Shown here: in pieces, positions 12,073 to 23,105 of the stretch
Layout: each line of letters starts with the position of its first letter
Numbering within the stretch: position 1 is the stretch's first letter
NCBI GenBank assembly: GCA_964019165.1
Contig: OZ025276.1
Span: 4,091,840-4,155,839, forward strand
DNA length: 64,000 bases
Direction of reading: 5' to 3'
Source of the DNA: Mastigias papua
Taxonomy: Eukaryota > Cnidaria > Scyphozoa > Rhizostomeae > Mastigiidae
Notes under the pieces: generated by a model
Database searches by the model: none
What the model was told of the DNA's origin: nothing
What the model saw: the letters and a program-made list of their open reading frames with translations, nothing else
Program-made: the position numbers and the translations under genes

Positions 12073-12652
12073 TAAGACCAATAACGTGTTCATATTGTCC
12101 TCCCCACTATGGGACCTTACTACGATTAAAGTGCCAAATGATAGATTGATTTATCAAGAATGCTTTCACTTTCTCATCTCTCATCATTGACTATAACCAC
12201 TTCTTAGGTTCCCTCGCTTTGCAATGAAGCTGTCCAGACAGAGAATTAGATTTGGCACTGTGGTATCCGGTAGTAGCTCAAGGTAAACTACCCACATCAA
12301 GCTACAGGCGATCAGGAGAATATGTGCCTTTCCTTCGCCCTTCCTCTTGGTCTTGAAGGCGATAGGACCAGCATAATCAGTGCCTAAAACTTCAAATGGT
12401 CTTGATACCACTGTCCTTTCCTTTGGAGTTACCGATATTTTGGCTTCTTGAATGGAACAGCATGAAATCTTGGACAAGCATAACAAGTCTTTCTCGCCCA
12501 TTTTGCAATCTTTCTTGACATTGGATTCCAGTACATCTGTCGTACCTCAGCCATAGTCAATCCTGGACCATCACACAGCATTTGCCTCTATGAGCATTTG
12601 CCACAATTGTCTCAATGAACAACTCTTGAGAGGGCAAGTAGACTGGGTACAT

Positions 12653-13109
12653 TTTTTTTTATAAGCATGCACATTTTTGAAAATAGGCTGAGGTATGCTT
12701 AGCAAGGAAACTCAGACAGGCTTAAAATATGCTTAACTTATGCTTATTTTTAGAAAAAAGGTTAGATCTACATTTTTATGGTACGGGAAATGTTTCAAGG
12801 TTAAGGTTGATTCAATAGATTTAAACTGGTTGATTCAAACATTTTGCATGTAAAAAAGCAACCTTTTAAATATGTTAAATATAAATATAGCATAAACAGT
12901 ATCTTCAATCTATAGTACCCAGTTCTTGGATTCTTTTTTCCCGGGAATTATGACAGTTTCTACTGTTTTGTTTGTTTCTAAAACCTCAGAACTAAAAACG
13001 AAACTGCAAAAGTATAAATACCAAGGTAGGGGAATATGTTTAGTATATGCTTAAAAAAAATGTCCCATCTGAGCCTGGATATGCTTATAAATGCTATGCT
13101 TATAAAAAC
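12653..13109. mobile_element. Small DNA element in BEL pol, ACAT target duplication
   Basis: About 457 bp, AT-rich, with short inverted ends (TTTTTATAAGCAT at 12656-12668 against its complement at 13096-13108) and repeated ATGCTTA words inside. ACAT flanks both sides (12649-12652 and 13110-13113). The BEL pol frame continues correctly across the site if the insert and one ACAT are ignored. No coding capacity. Superfamily unknown. Confidence 0.6.
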
Positions 13110-13893
13110 ACATGTATTCACCCTGACTTCTTCCATGGCCAACATATGTTCCCTGTTCATTCTTCTGCAACCCTAGTAGCTCTTTCTCCATTAGCAATAA
13201 GTCAGTGCCTTCAACTCGTATTTGTGTTCTTTTGATCCATACATTTATTGCTCTTTGCATGTCATCTGTATCCAACAGCCCCACTTTTCTCTCACTTTTC
13301 TCTCTTCTGCACTTGTCTGCAAATCTCGTCAACCATGCTGCTACTCTCATTGCTTTCATGAAATAGAATTTTTCCAGCATCATGTCTAACTCATCACTTA
13401 TTTCAACCCCACCATTCAGTGCTACCTTCTGTGGCTTTGCTTCTGACTCTGACTCTCGGCTTCCTACTATCACTATATCTTCTGGCCATTGATCTGGATT
13501 TTGTATCCAACCTGACCCCTTGAACCAACTGTCAGTAGCTTTCTTAATGTCACATCAATGACTAGCAATTTCAGCTGGATTCAACTATGATGGAACATGT
13601 CTCCAGGTTAAGTAATCTTTCTCCTCTATCTTTGTCACACTGTTGCTAACAAACTGCTTGTAACAAGTCTCACTTTTGATCCAATGCAAGGCCACACTGC
13701 TATCAAGCCATGCATGCACATTTCTGACTAGGTACCCCTGGGTGCTTTCTTGACATTATCTACAATAGTTGCTGCCATGCGGCCAGCTACTAGGTCCAGT
13801 CCAGTGTTAGTCCTTTGTAGGAAAGATATGATTTTGCTGTGATAAGTTGTTGTTCTTTATCTGACCCCTGTGGCAACTCCATTCAAACCATTC

Positions 13894-14103
13894 CTACAGT
13901 GGCATAGCTTTCATGAATTGACGACGAAGAAGTGTGTCAAAGGCGGTGACAGACAATGATGGTTCAGCATTGAGCAAGCATTCTGTCAAGCGCCACAGGA
14001 AGAGCTTTGGATCTTCCAACGGCTGTAGAATAGTCTCTTCAAAGTGTTGATAGTAGCGCTCCCAATCGACGGAAGGTGCAAAACAGGACTTGGCTACTCT
14101 CAA
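13894..14103 (-). pseudogene. Retrotransposon gag-like (capsid) fragment
   Basis: A 69-aa frame with W-RYYQHFEETILQPLEDPKLFLWRL, an LNAEPSL block and a final RRQFMKAMP. This resembles the C-terminal capsid helices of Ty3/gypsy-type gag (a short leucine-rich segment followed by a QF-LP-like box). It lies directly upstream (in the minus direction) of the BEL RNase H block, where BEL reverse transcriptase would be expected, so a junction between two unrelated elements falls near 13880. Start and end of the parent protein are not visible. Confidence 0.42.
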
Positions 14104-14142
14104 ATATCCTACTGGCAGCCATCAGGCTAAACATCAATTGGC

Positions 14143-14393
14143 CATTTAGACGAGCTGTGCTAGATATGAGGTTTTGAGGTCTAGGACTTAGTAAACCTTG
14201 TCAAATTTATTTGCCAAGCCATTTACACGAGCAATTTGTCATATGACAGTTTTTTTCTTACAAGTACCCTTGTCAAAAAGCTGCCATGCCAGGTTTTGAA
14301 CAAATACATTTGTCATATGAAAAATTGTCATATGGCTACATCTACATGAGCAAATAAAACTTGTCATAGAAAATTGCTCGTGGAACTTAGGCT
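14143..14393. repeat. Possible MITE with CACGAGCAATTT inverted repeats
   Basis: CACGAGCAATTT at 14226-14237 has its complement at 14371-14382, flanked by AGCC / GGCT words. A similar CCATTTAGACGAGC word at 14145-14158 may mark an outer end. TTGTCATATG words recur inside. No clear target duplication was found, so the limits are approximate. Confidence 0.45.
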
Positions 14394-14706
14394 TAAAAAT
14401 GAGAACTTAGAGCAAAACATGTCATTTTATGTTTTTTACATATTTCAGTACTTAAAGTATTGACTTTCATCAGGTATGAAGTATGATTTCATAATTCACA
14501 GCTAAGTTATATAAAAGTTGGTTTTCAATATCACAGTCCCATAGTTTTGGAAAATTTCCTGCAGTTTCCATGGTAACACAGTCACCACATGAGTACCACT
14601 TTCATTCCTAACCCCCATGTCTCCATTCTTATTATACTTTTGAGCCACCTGTGAGCTAGATAAAGGTCTATTTGAGTTCCCTTTGTGTAAGATATCCTAT
14701 AACTCC
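14394..14706. other. No gene seen
   Basis: AT-rich sequence between the MITE-like repeat and the hAT element. No coding similarity or clear repeat structure was recognised. Confidence 0.5.
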
Positions 14707-14714
14707 CTTCTGCT

Positions 14715-17700
14715 CAGGCCCTAAAATAACAAATTTTTACAAGTGCACAGTTTTAAAAGTTGGGTGTGGTCTGCACTTAAGGCTGAAAATTGGGCGTGGC
14801 TTTACTTTATTTAAAAGAAACACGTTTAAATGTTTTGCTGCAATCTTCTTCAGGGCTTTCTTCTTGCATTCCTGCGCCTTCAAACACTCCCTTGAACCAA
14901 TCTTGCTTCCCAGCCTTTTCAGTGGCATGATTGAGACGTCTTCGTTGTTTTTCAAGCCATAACATTGCAGGTGAGCGGAAATCGAAGCTTGCAAGATCAG
15001 GCATATTTATTGCAATAAACATGTATTTGCAAAGTGTTTCTGGTGAAATGCTGCTTCTCCCATCAGTTTTGATCTTGTTGTATGTCGAGATCAGCCTTTC
15101 TACATCGGCCGATTGTGGTTTTGCTGCACTAATTCTAGCAAGAGCCACATGTAATGACTTCATACTCTTGTCTCCTATTATAGCCTTTAGCAAAAGCCTT
15201 GGGTCAGAATTGTTAAGTTCTGTCATCTGTCCAACTTCAAGGCACGACTGCGCAAAATCAGCCAAAGTTTCGTCGGGAACAATTGCTGCATGAAGTTTTC
15301 TCAAGTCTTCTTCTTTTGCTGATGGCAGGTTTTTAATGGCAGCAAGGTCTGCAAACTCTTTATCATCAAATCTTTGTCTTAGGAATGTATTGATGCTCAG
15401 AAGTACTTCATTTCGAATGGCGTTATAGCTTCTTCTTTCTGATACATTGAAATTATGTATGTTGCTTCTTCTTATTTTCTTACGTAGGATATATCCATGA
15501 AGGATCTTCTCCCCATCTTCCTCGCTAACATTTGCAACCAGGTGTTCTTCAAAGCCACCAATAAGAGTCTTGCCATCATTCAGTTGCTGCAGTCTTGAGA
15601 TAAATCTCTCTAATGCTTCTCCAATGTCAAAAACCATCACTTTATCGCTTTGAAGTTTCTTCTGAAATCGGCTGAACAGAGAGGTCACATCGACCATAAA
15701 GCATATCAAGCGCAGAAAGTCAAAATCTCGTAGCGTCTCAAAAAATCCTTGTTCTTGAGGCTCAGTGCTCTTGTTAAAGTAAGTCATCAGTGCGCACCAG
15801 CTTGAAATTAAGTTGTGAAAAAGTTGTGCTGTGTACTGGGTCCATCTGACTTCGAAAAAGCATGGCAGTCTCATGGCCCGCAGATCGTTTTCTTCTGCCA
15901 CCGTTCTAAGCTCTCTCCATCTTGTACCATGTTGATGGAAAAAAGTGGACACAGCGCTAGCTTTTCCAATTGCCTTCTGCACTTCTGGCACACTTTTTGT
16001 CACAGATATCCAGGCAAGATTTGATCTATGACAAGCACACCAGAGTTTTAGAAGTGGAAGTTCAGTGGAACTTTCTTTTCTCATTTCATCTAACTTGGAC
16101 CACAAGCCATTCTTTACACCAGTGTTTTTGTTTTCACCGTCAGAAGCAAGTGATGACACCTTTCCGAAAACTGTATCCCAATCTAGGGTTTGGTTGACAG
16201 CTGCTTGGGTTGCCATTAAACTACCACGTGCTCCTCTCTCTGGCGGTTCGGAAAATCCAAGAAAAATCAACTTATCGTTTCCATTCTTTTCAACAATGTG
16301 TGCCATGACATGCTTGTTGTCCAGTTGCATTCTGTCAATGGATCCATCAAACCTTAAACTTACTGCAAGGGCTTCATCTATTTCTGCATGCATGATGGGT
16401 TTATATGAATCCACACTTGATGTTAGCAGTTCATTGTAGTAAACAGGGTTGATGTATCTTAAATCACTTTTGTTAGGCGAGAATGGTCGAAAAGAGTCCA
16501 TCTGGAACTTCTCGCTGATTTTATAGGCAGCATGACGTGATGGCCAGGAATAGGCACTCAATGTACCCCTTTTTGCGTCGTTGTAGATCGTGTGCATTAA
16601 CTTTCCAACATAACGTAACTCGTTCTTGCTAGCAATTGTCAGTGCATTGTCCATTGGAGCCGTAACAGCTAATTCTGGTGGTGAAAGGACACGAAGTCTG
16701 TCGGCCTTTAAACACTCCATGTGCACTTTTGATTGCAAGTGGTTATCCAAAAGTCTTGCTCGGGAGACCACTCCAAGCTCTTGGCATATATCTGGCACCT
16801 TTCCCTTTGGCACATAAATCTTGGCTGTTTCTATGTTACGATAGCATACACTACAGCGTACCACCTTTCTATTTGCGCCTTTGACCGATGGCAGCTTTTG
16901 GAATACATTTACTTGCTCTTGCTTTCTAGTTTTCATTTGTTCAGCATCGGTCAACTTGTCTTGCTGCTCTGTGGACGTTCCTGCCTCACTCACTGGTTCT
17001 CCTTCTGGATTCTCACGTGCACTTTTCTCCTCACCATTGCCCTTTTCACTCGTCTCTTCCTCTTGTATATTTGCTGGTACGGTAGAAGCATCCAACTTGA
17101 CTTTTCTTATCAAAAAACGATCCATCTCAAGCAAAGCAAATGATAATCTATTGTGAATATCCTCGTACGATGTTTTTGTGTCAAGACCAAGAGAAATAGA
17201 CGAACTTACATCGGTCCCAGATTCCATTTCGTTCTTTGAACTGAATGATCACACTATCACATGGCACATGGCACTATGCTTCAAAACACAAAGGAGCGCA
17301 ACTACGACATGTAATCAGTCTAATGATATGATTTTGAATCGAAAATCTGCAGCTTATTAGAATGCGGAAGTACGTTTGGCAGTTGGCTGCTGCAGGGGGT
17401 GTCACACAATCACGAAAACGTCAAAGCCTCTTGGAATGTGCATTTGTCTAATTTCAGTTACGGTCAGAAAAGATCTTTTGTGAGCAACGACTGCAATTTT
17501 CAATGCGAAATAAACAATAAAGCAGTGGCAGCCTAATGCGGGGCGGGATTGGTGCAAAACAGAGGCCAATATGAAACGGTGCAGCAAAGAAAATGTTCTT
17601 CTTTTAGGAAATTTCTGCAGTTGAAAGAATCAAAACTTAAAAAAGAAATGCGGCTTGCTGCAACCTGTTTGGGATGTGGAGAAGCATGACAACAGAGTCT

Positions 17701-18080
17701 TCCGCTGCAAGGCTACAACAGGGGTAGTCATTCATTGAGCCTCAAAATGCTAATCGAATGCTGTTAACTGTCGTCAGCAGAAGGCTTAGACGGGGGGAGA
17801 CACACATGGCCAGTTGACCATCAAGCAAATAAGGCATTGAGTTTTTGTATTTTGTAATGCAAACAGGTTGGCTCAGTTTGTTTTTAATGGTAAAACGCGG
17901 CACTTACTAATGTTATTTCTAGTATAAAACATATGATCGGACTGGGGATGGAGTCATGCGTGACCTGGAGTGGTATTTATTTTGCCTTTTTTCAAATCCA
18001 CACTTTCCCCAGTTACAGAACCACAGTTTTAATGTACAAAACCACAAAATGAGTCAGAACCACACTTATTTTAGGCCTTG
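14715..18080 (-). mobile_element. hAT-like DNA transposon, apparently complete
   Basis: A 3366-bp element bounded by imperfect 15-bp inverted ends (CAGGCCCTAAAATAA at the left, complement of CAAGGCCTAAAATAA at the right). It is flanked by an exact 8-bp duplication CTTCTGCT at 14707-14714 and 18081-18088. Eight-bp duplications and CA-starting ends are hAT hallmarks. It contains one long transposase ORF on the minus strand. About 850 bp of non-coding sequence precede the ORF (17228-18080) and only about 90 bp follow it. No internal lesion was noticed, so it is the best candidate here for a potentially autonomous element. Confidence 0.88.
14807..17227 (-). CDS. hAT-like transposase, 806 aa
   Basis: An uninterrupted transposase-like protein in a hAT element. 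Residues 1-110 are acidic/polar. A possible zinc finger (C125, C128, H163, H169) follows the basic ANRKVVRC segment. The RNase H-like catalytic region shows FDGSID at 293-298 (first Asp), ASDGEN at 362-367 (second Asp) and the CACHRSNL box at 397-404. A later VRWTQY (about 460-465) is also typical. The C-terminus carries the dimerisation-like block SADVERLIS-YNKIKTDGRSSISPETL (about 720-745). Similar proteins are sometimes annotated as KIAA1586-like or zinc-finger-862-like because hosts have domesticated relatives. The first ATG is used; a start further in would lose only the acidic leader. The third acidic catalytic residue was not pinned down. Confidence 0.82.
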   Translation of the reverse strand: MESGTDVSSSISLGLDTKTSYEDIHNRLSFALLEMDRFLIRKVKLDASTVPANIQEEETSEKGNGEEKSARENPEGEPVSEAGTSTEQQDKLTDAEQMKTRKQEQVNVFQKLPSVKGANRKVVRCSVCYRNIETAKIYVPKGKVPDICQELGVVSRARLLDNHLQSKVHMECLKADRLRVLSPPELAVTAPMDNALTIASKNELRYVGKLMHTIYNDAKRGTLSAYSWPSRHAAYKISEKFQMDSFRPFSPNKSDLRYINPVYYNELLTSSVDSYKPIMHAEIDEALAVSLRFDGSIDRMQLDNKHVMAHIVEKNGNDKLIFLGFSEPPERGARGSLMATQAAVNQTLDWDTVFGKVSSLASDGENKNTGVKNGLWSKLDEMRKESSTELPLLKLWCACHRSNLAWISVTKSVPEVQKAIGKASAVSTFFHQHGTRWRELRTVAEENDLRAMRLPCFFEVRWTQYTAQLFHNLISSWCALMTYFNKSTEPQEQGFFETLRDFDFLRLICFMVDVTSLFSRFQKKLQSDKVMVFDIGEALERFISRLQQLNDGKTLIGGFEEHLVANVSEEDGEKILHGYILRKKIRRSNIHNFNVSERRSYNAIRNEVLLSINTFLRQRFDDKEFADLAAIKNLPSAKEEDLRKLHAAIVPDETLADFAQSCLEVGQMTELNNSDPRLLLKAIIGDKSMKSLHVALARISAAKPQSADVERLISTYNKIKTDGRSSISPETLCKYMFIAINMPDLASFDFRSPAMLWLEKQRRRLNHATEKAGKQDWFKGVFEGAGMQEESPEEDCSKTFKRVSFK

Positions 18081-18162
18081 CTTCTGCTGCTATTCTAAAG
18101 TCCAATCAGTCATGAAATAAGGAAGTAGGAGAACAAGAAGTAGTATCGCTATTATTCGAAGA

Positions 18163-18806
18163 TTGAGCATGCTGAATGGAGAAAGGAAAGGAAAGAAGTT
18201 TAGTGTTGTGACAAGGAGTAATAGGAAAAAGAAGGTTTTTAAAGGATCGAGTCATTCAAAATTCCAAAAACATGATCAGAATCTTCCTACAGTTCAAAAT
18301 GTTGTATCACCATGCCTAATTGAGAACGAAGAGAGGTTGTCAAAAACTCTTAGTACAGAGCCACAGGCTGATACTTCTATTGAAATTTCAGCTTCTAGAA
18401 GACAGATTGAGCAGGGCCAAAGTATAAGTATTACTTCAAACGTGGACAGCACTGAAGTAGCGACACCTACGACCATGTCAACAAGGTCCAGATTGGTCAA
18501 TGGGCATACTGAACGTTATGTTGAAGATGAGGGTTACAGGTTTGTTTATCTGGAAAACATTAGAAAAACTGTCAAAGCAATGCATGAATGTAAAAAAGTA
18601 GTATTCAGATGAAGGATAATGTATCAAAAAGAAAAGGATTGAGCAGCAAAATCTCCTTCACAATGACCACAAATAAACCAGTTGAAAACATTCATTCACA
18701 TGATGTTACTGTTAGATCTGTCTTTTTTTGCTACTGAGATTGGATTAGGCAGGGAAGGAATTGCAACCCTTTGTGAAATTTTTACTATGCCCCCACCTGT
18801 ACAAGA
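18163..18806 (+). pseudogene. Mutator-like transposase, 5' part
   Basis: N-terminal part of a Mutator-like transposase of the kind found in many invertebrate genomes. A low-complexity polar leader (18163-18500) is followed by a GYRFVYLENI block (about 18532-18560). Then, in another frame and after stops, GREGIATLCEIFTMPPPVQ (about 18749-18805) appears, a signature just upstream of the catalytic domain. Coding similarity stops exactly at 18806, where the P-like element begins, and resumes after 23105. The TSD sequence itself is part of the interrupted gene. Confidence 0.72.
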
Positions 18807-21800
18807 CACTGATTTCAAAAACAGACTGGATAGAGCTTCCTATTGTTTTGAGTCACGTTTTATGTATCCCACGAAATTCAACTTGCGCTATAGTGGACGT
18901 ACCAAAAGCTGTGAGATGCTATGGGAAAGTGATATGGACCTCAGTGTTCCGCCTTTGGGTGTTCAAAGCGAAAAAAGCGAAAATTGAACAACACGAGTGC
19001 AGAAGCGATAGTGAGGGCAGTGATGAAAAAGAATCTCATTTAAAACGACAATTTCCACGATCATTTCATTCGTAAGTAGCAACCATATAAGCTAGCTAGG
19101 CCGAATCATAGCTTTCCTATTTAGTTCATGGAAACTTGCAAATACTTTCTCAAGCTGGGAAATACTGAAAAACATACATACAATGTATTAGCAACGTATC
19201 TTGCTAGTGTAGTAACTACTGTAAAAACAAAATCCTATATAGAGCTTCGTAAACTTTGATATAAGGACTAAAGTCTGACTAAAGTCTTTGACCCTTGATA
19301 ATGGAATGTGAAATGTGAGAAAGCAACTTCAAGTTTAGACGTTTTAAAGTAAGCAAACTTTTTTGCAGCTTTCCTAGTAATCAAGACAAAAAGCGGAAGT
19401 GGCTCCGTCACATAAGGCGTGATAATTGGAATCCTGGGAAACACTCTCTTATATACTCTGATCATTTCCTTGAGAGGTATATAGATAGAACTGGGCAATG
19501 TATTCGATTCAGGGATACTGCTATACCAACAAGAGTCAAGGCATTTCAGAAACACTTGAAAATGGTAAGAAGCCAAACCTGACAATAGTAAGCTTTCACA
19601 GTTACAATGAAATATGAAAACAATGCATATCTAATAGTTCTAAAACTACTATTGTATTACACTGATTTGCAACTCAAATGAGATATTGGACAATTTCTTG
19701 AACTGTCATTACTAATTTGAATCTACTATCATCAAGGCTAAAATAGCATTTTGAATACAGATCAATAGTTTTGCAGTGAGGTGACTTAAAAAAAGTTGAC
19801 TGTATATGGTTGTCTATCCTATGTAGATAAGAAGTTAACTGATAAAAATATATGCAGAGGATCATGGGTGAATTCTGGGGGGCTCAAGGGGGTTGAGCCC
19901 CTTGGCAACTTTGCTGGTAATTTTGGGGCTCACTCCCCAACCGTTTTTGTATTAATCTTGATTTTCAAAATGCATTGACCTGATTGACATGGATGTACAT
20001 GATTGCAACTAAGCCTCATTCATTTTATGACGTTGCACCTAGGCCCCCCTGTTAAAATTTGTACAGAAGTCACCCCTGTTGAGCAGTAAAAATGCTGGTC
20101 TGCTTTCATAAAAGGCATCAGTTTCTTGGATTATGCTGTTGTGGGAAAAATTACTGGAGATAGTATTAGCATTTCCAATTAGAACTTGCATTTGCAAGCT
20201 TTGGACTCTTATTGGAAATTGCATTACATCTCTTTGGGAATTAAGCTAAAATAATTAGAAAGTGGCTATTTATAACATTGTTATGTATCACTAGACAATG
20301 AAAGAACATCAACCACCTAAGAGATCTGTTCAATCAATGCCACAGCCCATAATATCTGCCCTATGCAAAGATGAAGAGGCATCTCCAAAGAGAATTTGTC
20401 ATGCAGATCATAGCTACTGCAATGAAGATTCCCCTACAAAACTGAGGAGAGATTTACAAAAAAGTAATGCTTAAGTTACTGCTCTACAGACAAAAAATAA
20501 ATGCACAACAAGGAAAGCTAAGGCGTTGGAGACTTAAAATTTCTTCACTAAAAACTGTTGTAAAACATTTGAAAAACAGCAAGTGATCTCACCGTCATGT
20601 GAAGAAAGTCTAAATCAAACAGTCTCTGGAATCCCACTAGAGTTGATGAAGAGGCTGAATGGTGGCAAACCCTCTGGAAAAGGCTGCAGGTATCCACCAG
20701 AACTAAAATCCTTTGCTCTTACACTGCAGTTCTATTCTGCAAAGGCATATGAAGTTGTTAGACGAACCTTCAAACTCTGTCTACCACAACAGTCTCAAAT
20801 AAGAAAATGGTATACCAAAATACCTGCAGATCCTGGATTTACAGAACCAGCATTTATTGCTCTTAAGGAAAAGGCAGATTCTGCCAAAAGAGAAGGCAGA
20901 CAACTTGTTTGCTCCTTAATGCTAGATGAAATGGCATTAATGAAACATGTGTGCTGGAATGGGAGGAAGTGTCAAGGATATGTAGATATTGGAAATGGAG
21001 AAGATGATGATTCACTACCAGTTGCAAAAGAAGCCTCGGTCCTCATGGTAGTTTGCATCAATACATCTTGGAAAGTGCCACGTGGTTACTTCTTTATTGA
21101 TGGCCTCAGTGGTCCACAACGTGCAAACCTGGTTACAATTTGCATTCAACATCTTTCTGAATCTGGAATAAAGATAATATCAGTGACATGTGATGGGCCA
21201 TCCTGTCATTTTTCAATGGTGTCAGAACTAGGGGCTTCTTTGCACCCCCAGAACTCCAAATATCATTTCCTCACCCTTTTTTGAAAATGAGAAGGTGTAT
21301 GTTATCTTGGATGTGTGTCACATGCTCAACTTGATGAGGAATACTTTTGCTGAGTATGGGGTGCTGATAGACCAAGATAACAGATATCTTGGCAGTATGT
21401 AGTTGAGCGTCAAAAGCTGCAGGAAACTGAAGGTCTGAGACTGGGCAATAAGCTTACATTATCCCATATCCAGTGGTATCAGCAAAACATGAAAGTCAAT
21501 CTTGCTGCCCAAGGTTTTAGCTCCAGTGTTGCAGATGCTCTTGAGTACTGTGCAAACATACTGAAGCTAAAACAATGTATTGGATGTGATGCAACTGTTA
21601 AGTTTCTTCGCACGATTGACCACCTATTTGATATACTAAAGTCACGAAATCCATTTGCAAAGGGATTTAAATCTGCCTTGCGTGCAGCTAACAGAGCAGT
21701 TTGGTATCCATTCCTTGAAGTAGCATCTAATTACATTCTGGAATTGAAAAGCTCCACTGGACAACTTATGTACCATACACGTTGGAAAACTGCATTTATT

Positions 21801-23097
21801 GGATTCTTAATTGCAATTATAAGTGTTAGGGGTATTTATATGGACTTGGTTGAAAAAGCAGAGGCTCCATTGAAATACATTTTAACCTATAAAGTTAGCC
21901 AGGATCACTTGGAACTCTTTTTTGGTGCACTTCGATCAGCTGGGGGATTTAATAACAATCCCACTACACAGCAGTTTACAGCTGCATACAAACGTTTATT
22001 GCTTAGAAGCAGCGTTCAAGGAGGAAATGAGAATTGCCAAACAAGAGAGCAGGTTGATATTCTCCATGCCATTAGCACTACATGCTACACAAATGGGAAT
22101 GATATGTCAATGTGATCAATATCAGAGGCATCTCTTATTAGAAAATATGATTTGTCAGAAAGGTCACTTACTGCAGATAATCATGATGAAATAGCCTGTC
22201 CAAGCATAGTACATATGTCTGAATTCAGAGAAGCTGCCATCTTATATATAGCAGGGTTTGTAGCACAAATAGCTACAAAGCAACTTATCTGTGCTGCATG
22301 TTATATTGCACTTGTCTCCAGGAAAGGCTATACTTCATCTAACTTTATTCAGTTAAAGGATCATGGCAACTTGTTCAAGCCAACATCTAGTGTCATTCGA
22401 GTTTGTAAGGACACTAAAAAGTGCAATCAAAGGATGGTCTTGGCTACTGACGGAAAGCTCCCACAGTATATCGGTTTATCTGACGTTATAGCTGTATCAG
22501 TACTGGGCTATTTCGGAACATCAGAATTCTCTACTGAATTACAAAGTCATGTGCTAGAGTCTGCAGTTGACGATAACCATATCTTTCAACTAATAAAGAT
22601 AATAGTAAATTGTTACTGCAAGGTACGATTTTATCACCTTGGGAAAGAAACCACCAACAAGATAGGTGGCACAAAAATCAGGAAAATGTTATCGAAGCTC
22701 ATTATCTTTAAAAATCAGTAACAGTTGGTTGCTTTGGAGGACATAAGTGTATAGAAATAGACTTACCAGTTAGCTTTCATTTATAGCAAATTTTTTTATA
22801 TCTTTTAAGACCATTGTAACTTTCGTGTACGAGCCAGTCTACTAGGCCTCACAGTAAATCCCCTTGCTGTAATACTTTGTGCACTTGAAAACACAAATAG
22901 ATATAGATGCCAATAATACTCAATGTCTCAAACAAATGGTATGCTCCCAATTCATCACCATGTATAATTGGGGCTCTTACAAGTGTTCCTAGCCCTAATC
23001 AGCACACTGGTACATCCAATATGGCTGCCGAGGTTGTTATGTTGGCATACCTTATAGAACAATAGAAGCTCTATCCAGTCTTTTTTTGAGATCAGTG
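18807..23097 (+). mobile_element. P-like (THAP9-type) DNA transposon, 4.29 kb
   Basis: Bounded by inverted repeats of about 43 bp starting CACTGATYTCAAAAA and continuing with GACTGGATAGAGCTTC (18807-18848 against 23051-23097). It is flanked by an exact 8-bp duplication GTACAAGA at 18799-18806 and 23098-23105. P elements make 8-bp duplications. Inside is a THAP exon followed by a P-element-type transposase, all on the plus strand. The insertion splits a Mutator-like transposase. A short palindrome (GGGGCTCAA / TTGAGCCCC) lies at 19879-19901 in its intron. Confidence 0.9.
19369..22721 (+). pseudogene. P-element/THAP9-like transposase, interrupted
   Basis: A THAP exon at 19369-19564 is framed by an acceptor (TTTTTTGCAG) and a donor (GGTAAG); it reads FPSNQDKKRKWLRHIRRDNW, YSDHFLE and AIPTRVKAF. 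The rest is 20290-22721: a DSPTKLRRDL linker, PPELKSFALTLQFYSAKAYE, the first catalytic Asp in LMLDEMALMKH (about 20918-20950), the second in ISVTCDGPSCH (about 21178-21210), a DVCHMLNL block (about 21310), and DHLELFFGALRSAGGFNNNP (21904-21963), where the Glu is catalytic in the family. The C-terminal YIAGFV block (about 22245) follows. Frameshifts or stops occur near 20475, 21284 and 22113. The start of the THAP finger (first zinc ligands) was not found with confidence. Confidence 0.82.
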
Positions 23098-23105
23098 GTA
23101 CAAGA

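Larger units (their letters stand above)
10985..13870 (-). pseudogene. BEL/Pao pol fragment: RNase H and integrase
   Basis: Reading down the minus strand: an RNase H block with DSSVALHWI and KQFVSNSV (about 13715-13640), a linker with FYFMKAMRVAAWLTRF (about 13370-13325), a zinc-binding integrase N-terminus (about 12580-12480), the integrase core with PFEVLGTDYAGPIAF (about 12400-12350) and LELLPD (about 12280), and the integrase C-terminal domain (11372-10985) with NRPLSYI, RRANYLQRC and GQVVLIKGD. Two insertions split it: 11406-12072 (TAA duplication) and 12653-13109 (ACAT duplication). The coding frame lines up on both sides of each when the insert and one duplication are ignored. Several stops remain. 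The DIRS copy cuts it at about 10985. Confidence 0.75.

Noticed and set aside
16881..17156. Plus-strand ORFs across the hAT gene (also 14931-15293, 16065-16439, 16733-17143)
   Set aside because: They lie antisense to an 806-codon ORF with catalytic motifs; no independent domain.
19879..19901. Palindrome GGGGCTCAA / TTGAGCCCC as a terminator or element end
   Set aside because: It sits in an intron of the P-like element with no duplication around it; probably a piece of an unknown repeat.
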